From positions 620,001 to 684,000 of the forward strand of contig NZ_OY780935.1 of the NCBI RefSeq assembly GCF_963675965.1: 64,000 nt of DNA, read 5' to 3'. The translations under genes were made by a program, and so were the position numbers. The DNA is from an uncultured Celeribacter sp. Lineage in GTDB: Bacteria > Pseudomonadota > Alphaproteobacteria > Rhodobacterales > Rhodobacteraceae. This document shows positions 25,901 to 34,397 of this stretch, one piece after another. The notes beneath the pieces are model-generated. The model was not told the DNA's origin and ran no database searches. It was given only the letters and a program-made list of their open reading frames with translations. Each line of letters opens with the position of its first letter. Position 1 is the first letter of the stretch.

Positions 25901-25997
25901 ACGAGCACTTGGAGCGGCACAAAAACGTGACAGGTCCAGCCATAGTCGGTCCCTGTTCGTTTCCGGATTTCGCGGAAGACCAACGCACCAATAGCGC

Positions 25998-26345
25998 TCA
26001 AAGTTGGTTTGAAATAATTTTAAGAAATTCCATAAGTGCCGGTGAGCAATCTTCTGGTCGATGGACAATCTGCAAGCTCATTGTCACGTCGAGATCCGCG
26101 ACAGGGGCAAACAAGACGCCCTGCGGTTTGCGCCAGATTTGGGAGGCGTTTGCAAATGCCAGCCCCGCCCCCGCACTGACGAGCGCAAGAATTTCGGTCT
26201 CGTTGACCGGGTCGGAAATATAATTCGGGGAGAACTTCATAAGCGAAAGTGCAGCTTGCAGATCGTCGTAAAGCTTGGGGCTGGCAGCCCTTTGAAACCC
26301 GATCAACGTATAGCCGCGCAGGTCGCGGATGCGAATGTCAGAGTC
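25998..26345 (-). pseudogene. LysR-family regulator, C-terminal fragment
   Basis: About 116 residues of a LysR substrate-binding (PBP2-like) domain are readable: LRGYTLIGFQRAASPKLYDD, a middle with VNETEILALVSAGAGLAF, the typical FAPVADLDVTMSLQIVHR strand, and a C-terminal helix ALMEFLKII. The DNA-binding domain and first half of the effector domain are absent. They are replaced at about 26345 by an IS6 transposase fragment. The IS3 right end lies 60 bp beyond the stop. Confidence 0.8.
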
Positions 26346-26769
26346 TTCCATTGGTTACGATCACTTCGGGCCGACCGTGTTGCCTCATTGCTTTTCTTAA
26401 GAATTTCAATGCCGCACGCTGATCACGCGTCTTTGTGACAAAGCTGTCCAGAACTTCTCCCTCGTGATCCACGGCCCGCCACAAGTAGTGCCGCTCATCT
26501 TAAATCTTCACAAACATTTCGTCCAAGTACCACAGCCAGCTGCTCGATCGCAGACCCTCAATACGGCGTTTTCGGATCTCGGCGGCGAACATCGGTCCGA
26601 AACGATGCCACCAATATCGAACTGCCTCGTGACTAACGTCAATGCCGCGTTCGTGGAGCAAATCTTCGACATTCCGAAGCGAAAGAGAAAGCCGACCGTA
26701 GAGCATCACCGCCAAGCAGATGATCTAAGGGCTCGTTTTGAAATACTTGAAAGGAGCACGTTTGGTCAT
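26346..26769 (-). pseudogene. IS6-family transposase, two nonsense mutations and truncated C-terminus
   Basis: Starting at ATG 26769 (MTKRAPFKYFKTSP), the frame matches IS6-family transposases: IICLAVMLYGRLSLSLRNVE, the HTH-containing RGIDVSHEAVRYWWHRFGP, the first catalytic Asp in WLWYLDEMFVKI, then RHYLWRAVDHEGEVLDSFVT and HGRPEVIVTN. A TAG replaces residue 15 and a TAA follows FVKI. The last third, including the Glu of the DDE triad, is gone. One IS6 end probably lies near 26823 (GGCTTGTCAGAAG on the minus strand). Confidence 0.85.
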
Positions 26770-26841
26770 GGCCTGAGGCAAGGAAACCACCATGGCCGCC
26801 TCAAGCCAAGTTCTTCTGACAAGCCCTCGCCTAACAATGGA

Positions 26842-27744
26842 TCAATCAGACCGCGATGCGAGATGTGTCGCGATTTCGCGGATATGCGTCGATTCAATCC
26901 CGCAACAGCCTCCAACCATCATCGCGCCAGCCGCGATCCATGTATCCACCCACTTCAGATAGCCAAGAGGTGTCATATCCTCGCGGACCCTAGAGATCAC
27001 CTCATTGGCCGCGCCATCGTCGTCTTGAGATTCAAAGGCGTTGGCATAGACCCCTATCGGCATTGGCGCAGCGCCAAGCGCGGCGCGGGCGGTTTTGACG
27101 GCGGCTTCCATCACCTCGGGCATAGAACAGTTGAACAACAGGGCCTCTGCGCCCACATCCGCGGCTAGACGCGCAGCGTCGTCCACCAATTCACCGCTGC
27201 GCAAGGCCGGAGCGGCTTCCGTTGCCCCCGCACTGTCGCGAAGCGTGAAGGAAAGCCAGATCGGCTTGCCCGTTGCCTTGGCGGCGCCGACAGCCGCGCG
27301 CGCCTCGGCGAGGCTGCTCAGGGTTTCGCCGAGCCAAAGATCGACATCGTCCTGCATCGCCGTAACCAGCACGTCGAGAATCGGACCGGCCACAGCCGCG
27401 TCAAAGGCCTCCGGCATATAGGACCCGCAGGGCGGCGGCAGACACCCGGCAACGCGCGCACCGGGGAATTTATCCGCCGCAACGCGGGCAAGGTGAGACG
27501 CGCGTTTGGCAAGCTCCGCGCCCTCTTTTCCAAATCGGTCCTCGCCCAAGTGAAACGGCACCACGGCATAGCTGTTGACGGTGATCACCTCGGCGCCCGC
27601 CTTTAGAAAGGCCTCATGCGCCGTTTGCACAATCTCCGGCGTCTCGATCAGCGCCAGCGCCGACCATTCCGGCTGACGCAGCGCAGCCCCCCAACGTTGC
27701 AATTCGCGGCTCATGCCGCCGTCGAGCACTGTAATCTGGTTCAT
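26842..27744 (-). CDS. Homocysteine S-methyltransferase family protein
   Basis: A 300-residue TIM-barrel methyltransferase of the MmuM/BHMT type. The N-terminal VLDGGMSRELQRWG contains the usual DGG motif. The zinc-binding cysteines are in LLFNCSMPEVM and MMVGGCCGIESTHI. Family members move a methyl group from S-methylmethionine or a betaine to homocysteine, giving methionine. It follows the M20 amidohydrolase gene by 21 bp on the same strand, so they form an operon, and this suggests a methylated or N-acylated amino-acid substrate. The real methyl donor is unknown. It ends about 20 bp from IS6 debris. Confidence 0.88.
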   Translation of the reverse strand: MNQITVLDGGMSRELQRWGAALRQPEWSALALIETPEIVQTAHEAFLKAGAEVITVNSYAVVPFHLGEDRFGKEGAELAKRASHLARVAADKFPGARVAGCLPPPCGSYMPEAFDAAVAGPILDVLVTAMQDDVDLWLGETLSSLAEARAAVGAAKATGKPIWLSFTLRDSAGATEAAPALRSGELVDDAARLAADVGAEALLFNCSMPEVMEAAVKTARAALGAAPMPIGVYANAFESQDDDGAANEVISRVREDMTPLGYLKWVDTWIAAGAMMVGGCCGIESTHIREIATHLASRSD

Positions 27745-27765
27745 AGGTTCGTCCCCTTATGGCGC

Positions 27766-28974
27766 TCAGCGCGACGGGCTTAGAAAGTCGACGGCAAGGC
27801 GGCTCAACGCTCTCGCTGAGAGCGGGATCGCACTTTCGTCGGGTTGGTAATCGGAATTGTGCAGGCCATCGTTGCGCCCCGGCTGGCCGGACCCGACGTG
27901 GAACTGGATCGAGGGCAGTCGCTCGGAGAAATAGGAAAAATCCTCCGCCCCGAAATCCTTGCCAATCACAACATGCGGAGACTGGCCGAACTGGTCCGTA
28001 AAACTGCGCTCGGCGCGGGTGACCATGGCGTCGTCATTGGCCAGAGGCGGCACGCCGCGCACGTAGGTGATCTCAGCCTCAAGCCCCATCGCCCGCGCGC
28101 CATCGGTGCAAATCTGGCGAAACGCCTCTTCGGCCATGTCGCGGGTCTCGGCGGTACGGCAGCGGATCGTGCCACTAAAGGTACAACTGTCAGGAATGAT
28201 GTTCTCGGTGAAACCGCTGGCGATCTGACCAATGGTCAGCACCATCGGATCGGCGGGGTCCATCCGGCGCGACACGATGGTCTGCAGTTGGGTGATGACC
28301 TGCGCCGCGCCCACGATGGGATCAAGCGCCATATGCGGACGCGCGGCATGGCCCGACGCGCCTTTTAACGTGACGCGGAAATCATCGCTCGACGCCGTGC
28401 TCGCGCCGCGGATCAGCCGCAACTCGCCTGCGGGCAATTCCGGTTGGTTGTGAAAGGCGATGGCCATATCGACACCGTCGGCCGCCCCGTCGGCGATCAT
28501 CGCTTCGGCGCCACTGTCCACCGTTTCTTCCGCCGGTTGGAAAATCAGCCGTACCGTGCCGGCCAATTGGCCTTTCAATCCCTGAAGCGCATGCGCCGCT
28601 CCCAAAAGCGAGGCGCTATGCACATCATGGCCACAGGCGTGCATCTTGCCGGGAATGGTCGAAGCGAAGGGCAAGCCGGTGCATTCCTCCATCGGCAAGG
28701 CGTCCATATCGGCCCGCAGGATCAGGCAGGGGCCCGGCAGCGCGCCGCTGATCTCCGCCACAAGCCCGGTGCGCCCCACCCCAGTTTTCACCTCTATCCC
28801 CATCTGACGCAACTCGTCTGCAATCAGAGCGGCGGTGCGGTGGGTGTCAAAGCCGGTTTCAGGATGCGCGTGAATATCGCGACGTACCACGATCAGGCGC
28901 TCTGTGATCTCAGCCACGCGCTGGTCGATCACGGCGGCAAAATCATTGGTGCCGATGTCATTGGATTGGGTCAT
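27766..28974 (-). CDS. M20 family amidohydrolase (hippurate hydrolase-like)
   Basis: A 402-residue metallo-amidohydrolase. The family motifs are RRDIHAHPETGFDTHRTA, ILRADMDALP, the metal-binding KMHACGHDVHSASLLGAA, the catalytic Glu pair in IFQPAEETVDSGAEAM, dimerisation domain SGHAARPHMALDPI, and C-terminal GAEDFSYFSE. Such enzymes remove acyl groups from N-acyl amino acids or related amides in the cytoplasm. ATG 28974 fits the family; the frame upstream is unrelated. A -10-like TATAAT overlapping a palindrome (29025-29049) lies about 55 bp upstream. Divergent from the dehydrogenase gene. Confidence 0.92.
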   Translation of the reverse strand: MTQSNDIGTNDFAAVIDQRVAEITERLIVVRRDIHAHPETGFDTHRTAALIADELRQMGIEVKTGVGRTGLVAEISGALPGPCLILRADMDALPMEECTGLPFASTIPGKMHACGHDVHSASLLGAAHALQGLKGQLAGTVRLIFQPAEETVDSGAEAMIADGAADGVDMAIAFHNQPELPAGELRLIRGASTASSDDFRVTLKGASGHAARPHMALDPIVGAAQVITQLQTIVSRRMDPADPMVLTIGQIASGFTENIIPDSCTFSGTIRCRTAETRDMAEEAFRQICTDGARAMGLEAEITYVRGVPPLANDDAMVTRAERSFTDQFGQSPHVVIGKDFGAEDFSYFSERLPSIQFHVGSGQPGRNDGLHNSDYQPDESAIPLSARALSRLAVDFLSPSR

Positions 28975-29024
28975 ATCAAGCTCGCATATCGACGGGAATT
29001 CGCCTCGAAATTTACCCTTGGCAT

Positions 29025-29049
29025 TTATTATACGGTCGTGCAACAATAA
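29025..29049. promoter_or_regulatory. Candidate operator/promoter, site 1 of a shared pair
   Basis: A 25-bp site with outer arms TTATT and AATAA and core ATACG-GTC-GTGCAAC. It matches the site at 34194-34218 at 18 of 25 positions. On the minus strand it contains TATAAT, a likely -10 box for the amidohydrolase gene. It lies in the spacer between that gene and the divergent dehydrogenase. Confidence 0.6.
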
Positions 29050-29093
29050 GAATACAACAAAACTAAAGCCATACCAAGCGGAAGGAAGAGAAC

Positions 29094-30047
29094 GTGTCAC
29101 AGACAGAGATCCATGGTGTTTATCTAAGTGAAACCTTGGACCTTGACGATCTTTATGGCGTGGCCCTGCGGGCAGGTGCCGAGGATGTCGTTCTTCGTCA
29201 CCCAAAAGACATCACAGACCCTGAAATAGTCACCTTTGCGATCTGCTGGCTCCCATCTGAGACTGCCTTTACCCCCTACCCCAACCTGCGCCTTGCCATG
29301 TCCATTGGTGCGGGCGTCGACGCGCTTTTGGCCCATCCGGGTGTGCATTCGGAAATGGCGGTGGCGCGGGTCCGCGATCCGCATCAGGCGGATTTGATGG
29401 CCGGATTTGCGGTCCACGAAGTGCTTCGGATCGAGCGCCGGTTCGACGAAATGGCAGACAACGCCAAAGCCCAGATTTGGACCCCCCTGCCGATGCGTGC
29501 CCCGGCCTCTGCGGTCGTGGCCGTGCTGGGTCATGGCACCATGGGCCGCGCGGTGGCGCAGGGGCTCAAGGCGCTTGGGTTCACCGTCCGTGTTGCCTGT
29601 CGCTCTGAGCCTTCTGATCCGATCCCCGGCGTGATTTACATGACAGGGGCGCATGCGCATGCCGAGGCCGCTCAGGGCGCGCAGTATTTGGTCAACGTCC
29701 TGCCACTGACCGCCGCGACAGAGAATGTGCTGAACGCCGATCTCTTCGCCTGCCTCGCGCCCGGTGCCTATCTCGTCCAGATCGGACGTGGCGAGCACCT
29801 TGTCGAGGCAGATCTGATGGCCGCGCTCGACAGCGGCCAATTGGCCGGAGCGACGCTCGATGTGTTCCGTACCGAACCTCTCCCGGGCGGGCATCCGTTT
29901 TGGAGCGACAGCCGCCTGCGCATCACGCCGCATGTGGCCAGCGACTCCCTGCCTGAGGTGGTGGCCGAACAAGTGATCGAAACCGCCCGCGCCCTACGCG
30001 ATGGTCAGCCCTTGAACTATGCCGTCGACCCGGCCCGCGGCTATTGA
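29094..30047 (+). CDS. D-isomer 2-hydroxyacid dehydrogenase (GhrA-like)
   Basis: A 317-residue NAD(P)-dependent dehydrogenase. The Rossmann motif is VLGHGTMGRAVAQGL (about residue 144). The catalytic residues are Arg in VQIGRGEHLV, Glu in DVFRTEPLP and His in ITPHVAS. The pattern is closest to glyoxylate/hydroxypyruvate reductase A. These enzymes reduce 2-oxo acids to D-2-hydroxy acids. The GTG at 29094 follows a GGAAGGAAGAGAAC ribosome site. The gene is 25 bp before the aldolase gene and probably co-transcribed with it. It may act on the 2-oxo acid made by the cluster's aminotransferase (inference). Confidence 0.9.
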   Translation: MSQTEIHGVYLSETLDLDDLYGVALRAGAEDVVLRHPKDITDPEIVTFAICWLPSETAFTPYPNLRLAMSIGAGVDALLAHPGVHSEMAVARVRDPHQADLMAGFAVHEVLRIERRFDEMADNAKAQIWTPLPMRAPASAVVAVLGHGTMGRAVAQGLKALGFTVRVACRSEPSDPIPGVIYMTGAHAHAEAAQGAQYLVNVLPLTAATENVLNADLFACLAPGAYLVQIGRGEHLVEADLMAALDSGQLAGATLDVFRTEPLPGGHPFWSDSRLRITPHVASDSLPEVVAEQVIETARALRDGQPLNYAVDPARGY

Positions 30048-30072
30048 CCCCCAAAGAGATAAGGAGACGACC

Positions 30073-30816
30073 ATGGCCCAGATGATCGATGCCGAACGCA
30101 AAACCCGCGAGGAGCTGGCCGCCTGTTACCGGCTGGCGGCGCATTTCCGTCTAACCGATCTGATCTACACCCATATCACCGCCCGCGTGCCGGGTGAGGA
30201 CGGGCATTTCCTGATCAACCCTTATGGGCTGCGCTGGGAAGAAATAACGGCTTCGTCACTGATCAAAATCGACGTGGAGGGCAACAAGGTCGAGGACAGC
30301 CCCTATCCCGTGAACCCGGCAGGCTTTACCATCCACTCCGCGATCCACCGCACCAATCACGACGCCGCCTGGATCATGCACACCCATTCGCGGGCGGGGG
30401 TTGCTGTCTCGACGCTCGAAGAGGGGCTTTTGCCGCTCAACCAGATCGCGCTGCAATTCTATGATCAGATTGCGTATCACGATTACGAGGGCATCGCGCT
30501 CGATCTTTCGGAACGCGACCGGATCGTGGCGAGCATGGGCGACAAGCCGGTTCTGGTGTTGCGCAACCACGGGCTTTTGACCACCGGCCCCTCGGCGGCC
30601 GCGATGTTCAACATGATGTTCTATTTGGAGCGCGCCTGCGACATTCAGGTCGCGACCCTATCGATGGGGCAGCCTCTGCGCGCCGTGCCGAATGACATCG
30701 CCCGCCATGTCGCCGCACAATATGCGGGCAGCATGGGCGAGGATGACGATGTCGCACTGGAATGGGCGGCGCACCTGCGCCTGCTCGACGCGCTTCACCC
30801 CGATTATAAAGACTAA
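30073..30816 (+). CDS. Class II aldolase/adducin family protein
   Basis: A 247-residue protein with the class II aldolase fold. The zinc-binding histidines are in MHTHSRAGV and LRNHGLLTTG. Other features are LTDLIYTHITARVPG near the N-terminus and an acidic DDDVALEWAA tail. The family includes fuculose- and ribulose-phosphate aldolases and many uncharacterised members. The AAGGAGACGACC site directly before ATG 30073 fixes the start. It is second in an operon with the dehydrogenase. The substrate is unknown; a small hydroxy- or oxo-acid is plausible from context. Confidence 0.9.
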   Translation: MAQMIDAERKTREELAACYRLAAHFRLTDLIYTHITARVPGEDGHFLINPYGLRWEEITASSLIKIDVEGNKVEDSPYPVNPAGFTIHSAIHRTNHDAAWIMHTHSRAGVAVSTLEEGLLPLNQIALQFYDQIAYHDYEGIALDLSERDRIVASMGDKPVLVLRNHGLLTTGPSAAAMFNMMFYLERACDIQVATLSMGQPLRAVPNDIARHVAAQYAGSMGEDDDVALEWAAHLRLLDALHPDYKD

Positions 30817-30842
30817 TCACCTCGGACAGACCAAATAAAACG

Positions 30843-30873
30843 CCGCCAAGGATGTCCCCAGCGGAGTTTTTTT
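30843..30873 (+). terminator. Possible terminator between convergent operons
   Basis: A CCGC / GCGG stem (30843-30846 and 30861-30864), with weaker inner pairing, is followed by seven T residues. It lies 26 bp after the aldolase stop, facing the convergent ABC permease gene. The stem is short, so confidence is low. Confidence 0.4.
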
Positions 30874-30890
30874 CATCTCTGCCGAGTATC

Positions 30891-31721
30891 TTAGCGCGAG
30901 GTCGGCACGCGGCTTTCAAACCAACGCAGGACCAGAGTCAGCGTGCCACTAAGCACAAGATAGACCGCCACAAGGAACAACAGAGGCTCATAGGTCAGGA
31001 ACGTCGTCTGCCGCACGCGTGTGATCACTGCGTAGAGATCGGTGATGGTGATCGTCGCAACCAGAGGCGTCGATTTGAGTTGAAGTATGATTTCCCCAGT
31101 TAGCGTCGGCAAAGCCCGATGCAGCGCCCGCGGCAACCAGACCCGGCGGAATACCAGAAAGCGCGACATACCAAAGGCGCGCGCGGCCTCCAATTCGCCC
31201 TCAGGAACCCCCGCAAACGCGCCGCGCATCACCTCGCCCTCGTAGGCGGCGAAGGACACGGTGAGCGCGATCAGACCATAGGGCCAGGCCTGCCGCAGAT
31301 ATGGCCAAAGCCAAGACTCGCGGATCTCCGGATATTGCGCAAACAAAGACCCCAGACCGTAATAAAACAGCCACATCTGAAGCAACAAGGGCGTGCCACG
31401 GATCACGGTACAAAACACGGTCGCGGGCCAGCGGAACAGGCGCGGTCCGGTGACCTGAACAATGCCCAGCGGCAACGCGAAGAGAAAGCCGATCACCACG
31501 CTGGAAACCAGCATGATCAGGGTCATACCCAGCCCGCTCCAGAGCTTTGGCAGGTATCGCGGCAGCCAGCTCCAGTCCATGTAATGCACCATCGCGGCCA
31601 GACCGATCAGCGCAATCAAAAGCATGATGATCCGATGCGGCATGAGCATAGCCTTGGCCCCGGCGACGAGTTTTGATGCGGGCGCGGGGGTGATCGGGGT
31701 GACGATATCAATATCGGGCAT
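30891..31721 (-). CDS. Polar amino-acid ABC transporter permease (HisM/ArtM-like)
   Basis: A 276-residue inner-membrane permease. It starts with one extra hydrophobic helix (IIMLLIALIGLAAMV), followed by a standard BPD_transp_1 domain with IRGTPLLLQMWLFYYGLG, the EAA-loop region VPEGELEAARAFGMSRFLVF, and RRVWLPRALHRALPTL. It is the last gene of the minus-strand transporter operon, 15 bp after the sister permease. With that partner it forms the membrane channel of an importer for an amino acid or derivative. Confidence 0.93.
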   Translation of the reverse strand: MPDIDIVTPITPAPASKLVAGAKAMLMPHRIIMLLIALIGLAAMVHYMDWSWLPRYLPKLWSGLGMTLIMLVSSVVIGFLFALPLGIVQVTGPRLFRWPATVFCTVIRGTPLLLQMWLFYYGLGSLFAQYPEIRESWLWPYLRQAWPYGLIALTVSFAAYEGEVMRGAFAGVPEGELEAARAFGMSRFLVFRRVWLPRALHRALPTLTGEIILQLKSTPLVATITITDLYAVITRVRQTTFLTYEPLLFLVAVYLVLSGTLTLVLRWFESRVPTSR

Positions 31722-31736
31722 CAGAAAACCTTCCGC

Positions 31737-32462
31737 TTATCGCGCCAGACCGCGACGGGCACGTTTTTCGAACCAACGCAGCCCCATATTGGAGACCAAA
31801 GTCAGCATGAGATAGAGGGCACCTGCGGCGAGAAAGAATAGGAAATATTCGCGCGTCGCCGCCGCCGCTTGTCGCGTCACAAGCGTCAATTCCGAGAACC
31901 CGATCACCGCCAGCAACGCCGTGTCTTTCGTGGCGATCATCCACAGGTTGGCCATCCCCGGAAGCGCATGTGGCGTCATTGCGGGCAATGTCACACGGGT
32001 CAGGACCTTGCGCCCGGACATCCCAAAGGCATGGGCCGCCTCGATCTGGCCGTAAGGCACGGCACGAATAGCCCCCCGGATGACTTCGGTGGAATACCCA
32101 CCCTGCACCAGTCCGATAACGATGATCCCGGCCATCAAGCCGTTGATATCAAACCCTTCATGTCCCATCGCCTGCATCGCCTTATTGGCCAGGTCGGCGC
32201 CGACATAATAGAACAACAACATCAGCACGAGCTCGGGCACGGCGCGGATCAACATCGTGTAAAGCTCTGCCAGATCCCGCACCACACGTCCGCCGTAAAG
32301 CTTGGACACAGCACCAACGATGCCGATCGCAATCCCAAGGGCATACCCCCCTGCCGCAAGCTCGACCGAACGGAGAAAACCGGTCAGAAGCGCCCCACCC
32401 CAACCTGGGGATTCGAGGGCCAGAAGGCTGAGGTCAATACCACCCGCCATAATGAGTTTCAT
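31737..32462 (-). CDS. Polar amino-acid ABC transporter permease (HisQ/ArtQ-like)
   Basis: A 241-residue permease with five helices and the family signature: IRAVPELVLMLLFYYVG, the EAA loop GQIEAAHAFGMSGRKVLTRV, and LPAMTPHALPGMANLW. It lies between the binding-protein gene (51 bp upstream) and the second permease. The two permeases are of similar size and probably form a heterodimer. Confidence 0.93.
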   Translation of the reverse strand: MKLIMAGGIDLSLLALESPGWGGALLTGFLRSVELAAGGYALGIAIGIVGAVSKLYGGRVVRDLAELYTMLIRAVPELVLMLLFYYVGADLANKAMQAMGHEGFDINGLMAGIIVIGLVQGGYSTEVIRGAIRAVPYGQIEAAHAFGMSGRKVLTRVTLPAMTPHALPGMANLWMIATKDTALLAVIGFSELTLVTRQAAAATREYFLFFLAAGALYLMLTLVSNMGLRWFEKRARRGLAR

Positions 32463-32513
32463 CCTTATTTGGGCAATTAAAAGGCCGGGCCGACAAAGGC
32501 CCGGCCGAGAAGA

Positions 32514-33287
32514 TTATTCGCCGTAGATGTCGAAGGAGAAATAGCCTTCGGACAGCTTTTCGTAGGTCCCGTCGCTGCGAATATCCGTAATCGCGGCGTT
32601 CACCTTATCGAGAAGCTCGGTATCTTCCTGGCGCAGGCCAACACCGACGCCACGGCCAAGGATATCCGGGTCGTTTTCAACGGCACCCACATAATGACAG
32701 CAGGCCACCCCCTCTTCAGAGGTGATGAACGGTTCCATGGCAAGGGTGTCCCCCACAACCGCGTCGAGACGACCGGCCAGAAGGTCCTGAAGTTCTTCGT
32801 CGAGCGTCTGGTAGACCCGCACGTCCGACGCGCTATCGGCCAGATAGGTGCTGACATAGTTCTCCTGGATGGAGCCGGATTGCGCCCCAATGATCAGACC
32901 TTTAACGCCTTCTGCGTCCGGGGTGATGTCGAGGTTTTTCAGTGCGACGATACCGGTCGGCGTGTCATAGTATTTCTGCGAAAACGCGATTTGTTTTGCA
33001 CGCTCTGGCGTGATGCTCATCGAACCGATGATCATGTCGATCTTGCCGGTGTTGAGCGCCGGGATGATGCCTTCCCAAGCGACCGGGGCCACGACACATT
33101 CGGCCTCGATACGGTCACAGAGTTCGTTCATGAAGTCGATTTCCCAACCACTCCAGTTGCCATCTGCATCCGGCGTGTAGAACGGCGGATAAGGTTCGGC
33201 GGAGATGCCTACTTTATAGGTTTCCGCAAGTGCCGGAGCGGCAACCCCCGCAGCAATGGTGAGTGAAAGCGCAATTTTCTTGATCAT
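32514..33287 (-). CDS. Periplasmic amino-acid-binding protein (SBP_bac_3)
   Basis: A 257-residue secreted binding protein. The Sec signal peptide is MIKKIALSLTIAAGVAAPALA, cleaved before ETYK. Mature features are SAEPYPPFYTPDADGNWSGW, EIDFMNELCDRI, the ligand-loop IGSMSITPERAKQIAFSQKY, and GAQSGSIQENYV. This is the family 3 fold used for Arg, Lys, His, ornithine and opine uptake. The second lobe has the Asp usual for binding an amino group (RLDAVVGDT). The exact ligand is not deducible. It is the second gene of the transporter operon. Confidence 0.93.
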   Translation of the reverse strand: MIKKIALSLTIAAGVAAPALAETYKVGISAEPYPPFYTPDADGNWSGWEIDFMNELCDRIEAECVVAPVAWEGIIPALNTGKIDMIIGSMSITPERAKQIAFSQKYYDTPTGIVALKNLDITPDAEGVKGLIIGAQSGSIQENYVSTYLADSASDVRVYQTLDEELQDLLAGRLDAVVGDTLAMEPFITSEEGVACCHYVGAVENDPDILGRGVGVGLRQEDTELLDKVNAAITDIRSDGTYEKLSEGYFSFDIYGE

Positions 33288-33360
33288 GGACTGTCCTCTG
33301 TTGGTTTGGGGGCAAGCCCCACTTTGGAGATTCCGGCCTCACGACCGAAGGAAGTGCCGG

Positions 33361-34125
33361 TCAAGCGACCGAGCGGATGAACTGTTGAAGATGGGGGGAT
33401 TTGGGATTCTCAAAGATCTGTTCAGGCGAGCCTTGTTCTTCGATACGGCCATCGCGCAGATAGACCACATGGGTCGCAACATCGCGGGCAAAGGCCATTT
33501 CATGCGTGACCAAGATCATCGTGCGCTTTTCCTGCGCCAGATCGCGAATGACGGACAGCACTTCGCCGACAAGTTCCGGGTCGAGCGCCGATGTCGGTTC
33601 ATCAAAGAGCATCGCATGGGGTTCGACCGCAAGAACCCGCGCAATCGCGGCGCGTTGCTGTTGACCACCGGAAAGCTGCGCAGGCCATGCGTTGAGCTTT
33701 TCGCCAAGCCCAACACGTTCGAGACATGAAATCGCACGCGCTTCGGCCTCTTCATGGGACACCCCTAGCACATGAACGGGCACTTCAGTCACATTGCCCA
33801 ACACCGTTCGGTGCGGCCAAAGATTGAAAGATTGAAACACCATGCCAAGCTGCGCGCGAATACGCTGAACCTGACGGGCATCGACAGGCTCCATCTCACC
33901 CTCGCGGTTCTGACGCATATTATAGGCCTCGCCGCGGATTTTGATATGTCCCGACGTCGGAATTTCCAAGAGATTGATACAGCGCAGCATCGTGGACTTA
34001 CCGGAGCCAGAGCCACCAATCACCGCGACTACATCGCCCGCATGCGCCTTCAAGGACACACCTTTGAGCACTTCAAGATCCCCGAACTTTTTGTGCAGAT
34101 CTTCAATTTGAATCGTTGGCGTCAT
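33361..34125 (-). CDS. Polar amino-acid ABC transporter ATP-binding protein
   Basis: A 254-residue ATPase with Walker A GGSGSGKST, Q-loop MVFQSFNLWPH, signature LSGGQQQR, Walker B AMLFDEPTSALD and switch His in ILVTHEM. It is the first gene of the importer operon. I chose ATG 34125 (MTPTIQIEDL): the family length fits and it leaves about 65 nt of leader after the likely -10 box. An ATG at 34185 would add 20 unrelated residues and lie almost at the transcription start. That longer form cannot be excluded. Confidence 0.92.
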   Translation of the reverse strand: MTPTIQIEDLHKKFGDLEVLKGVSLKAHAGDVVAVIGGSGSGKSTMLRCINLLEIPTSGHIKIRGEAYNMRQNREGEMEPVDARQVQRIRAQLGMVFQSFNLWPHRTVLGNVTEVPVHVLGVSHEEAEARAISCLERVGLGEKLNAWPAQLSGGQQQRAAIARVLAVEPHAMLFDEPTSALDPELVGEVLSVIRDLAQEKRTMILVTHEMAFARDVATHVVYLRDGRIEEQGSPEQIFENPKSPHLQQFIRSVA

Positions 34126-34193
34126 GGTCTTCTCAGATCCCTGTTCAATGTGCGCTACCGTGTCGCTGTCAGCTATCTCTTGCATTTCTTTTC

Positions 34194-34218
34194 TTACTAT
34201 ACGACTGTGTAACAGTAG
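34194..34218. promoter_or_regulatory. Candidate operator/promoter, site 2 of a shared pair
   Basis: A 25-bp site with outer half-sites TTACT and AGTAG and core ATACG-ACT-GTGTAAC. It matches site 1 at 29025-29049 at 18 positions, and base pairing of the outer arms is kept by a paired change (T/A in site 1, C/G here). On the minus strand it contains TATAGT, the likely -10 box of the ABC operon. The TetR gene starts 180 bp away on the other strand. Confidence 0.6.
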
Positions 34219-34397
34219 CCGGTGAAAAATGGAAACCGGCTAGGTCAAAAAACGGGTCCCCCTCAGCGCAGGTAGCACAGCATGCTTAATTTTAAGGCAC
34301 TTGCAACACGACACGACGCATTCCGGCGCAGTTTTTGCGTTTTCCCGCCCTTTCACCGAGACTTATTCACGGTGACAGCAACGGAATGGAACCCCGC

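Larger units (their letters stand above)
24708..25938 (+). mobile_element. Intact IS3-family insertion sequence
   Basis: A 1231-bp element with inverted ends that both begin TGGACCTGTCACG when read inward, with further matches TG-TGCCGCTCC. It carries orfA and orfB, overlapping by four bases, both intact. Clear target duplications are not visible: the left flank ends GATC and the right begins GCCA. Fragments of relatives of this element occur at 5985, 12217 and 16032. Confidence 0.92.
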
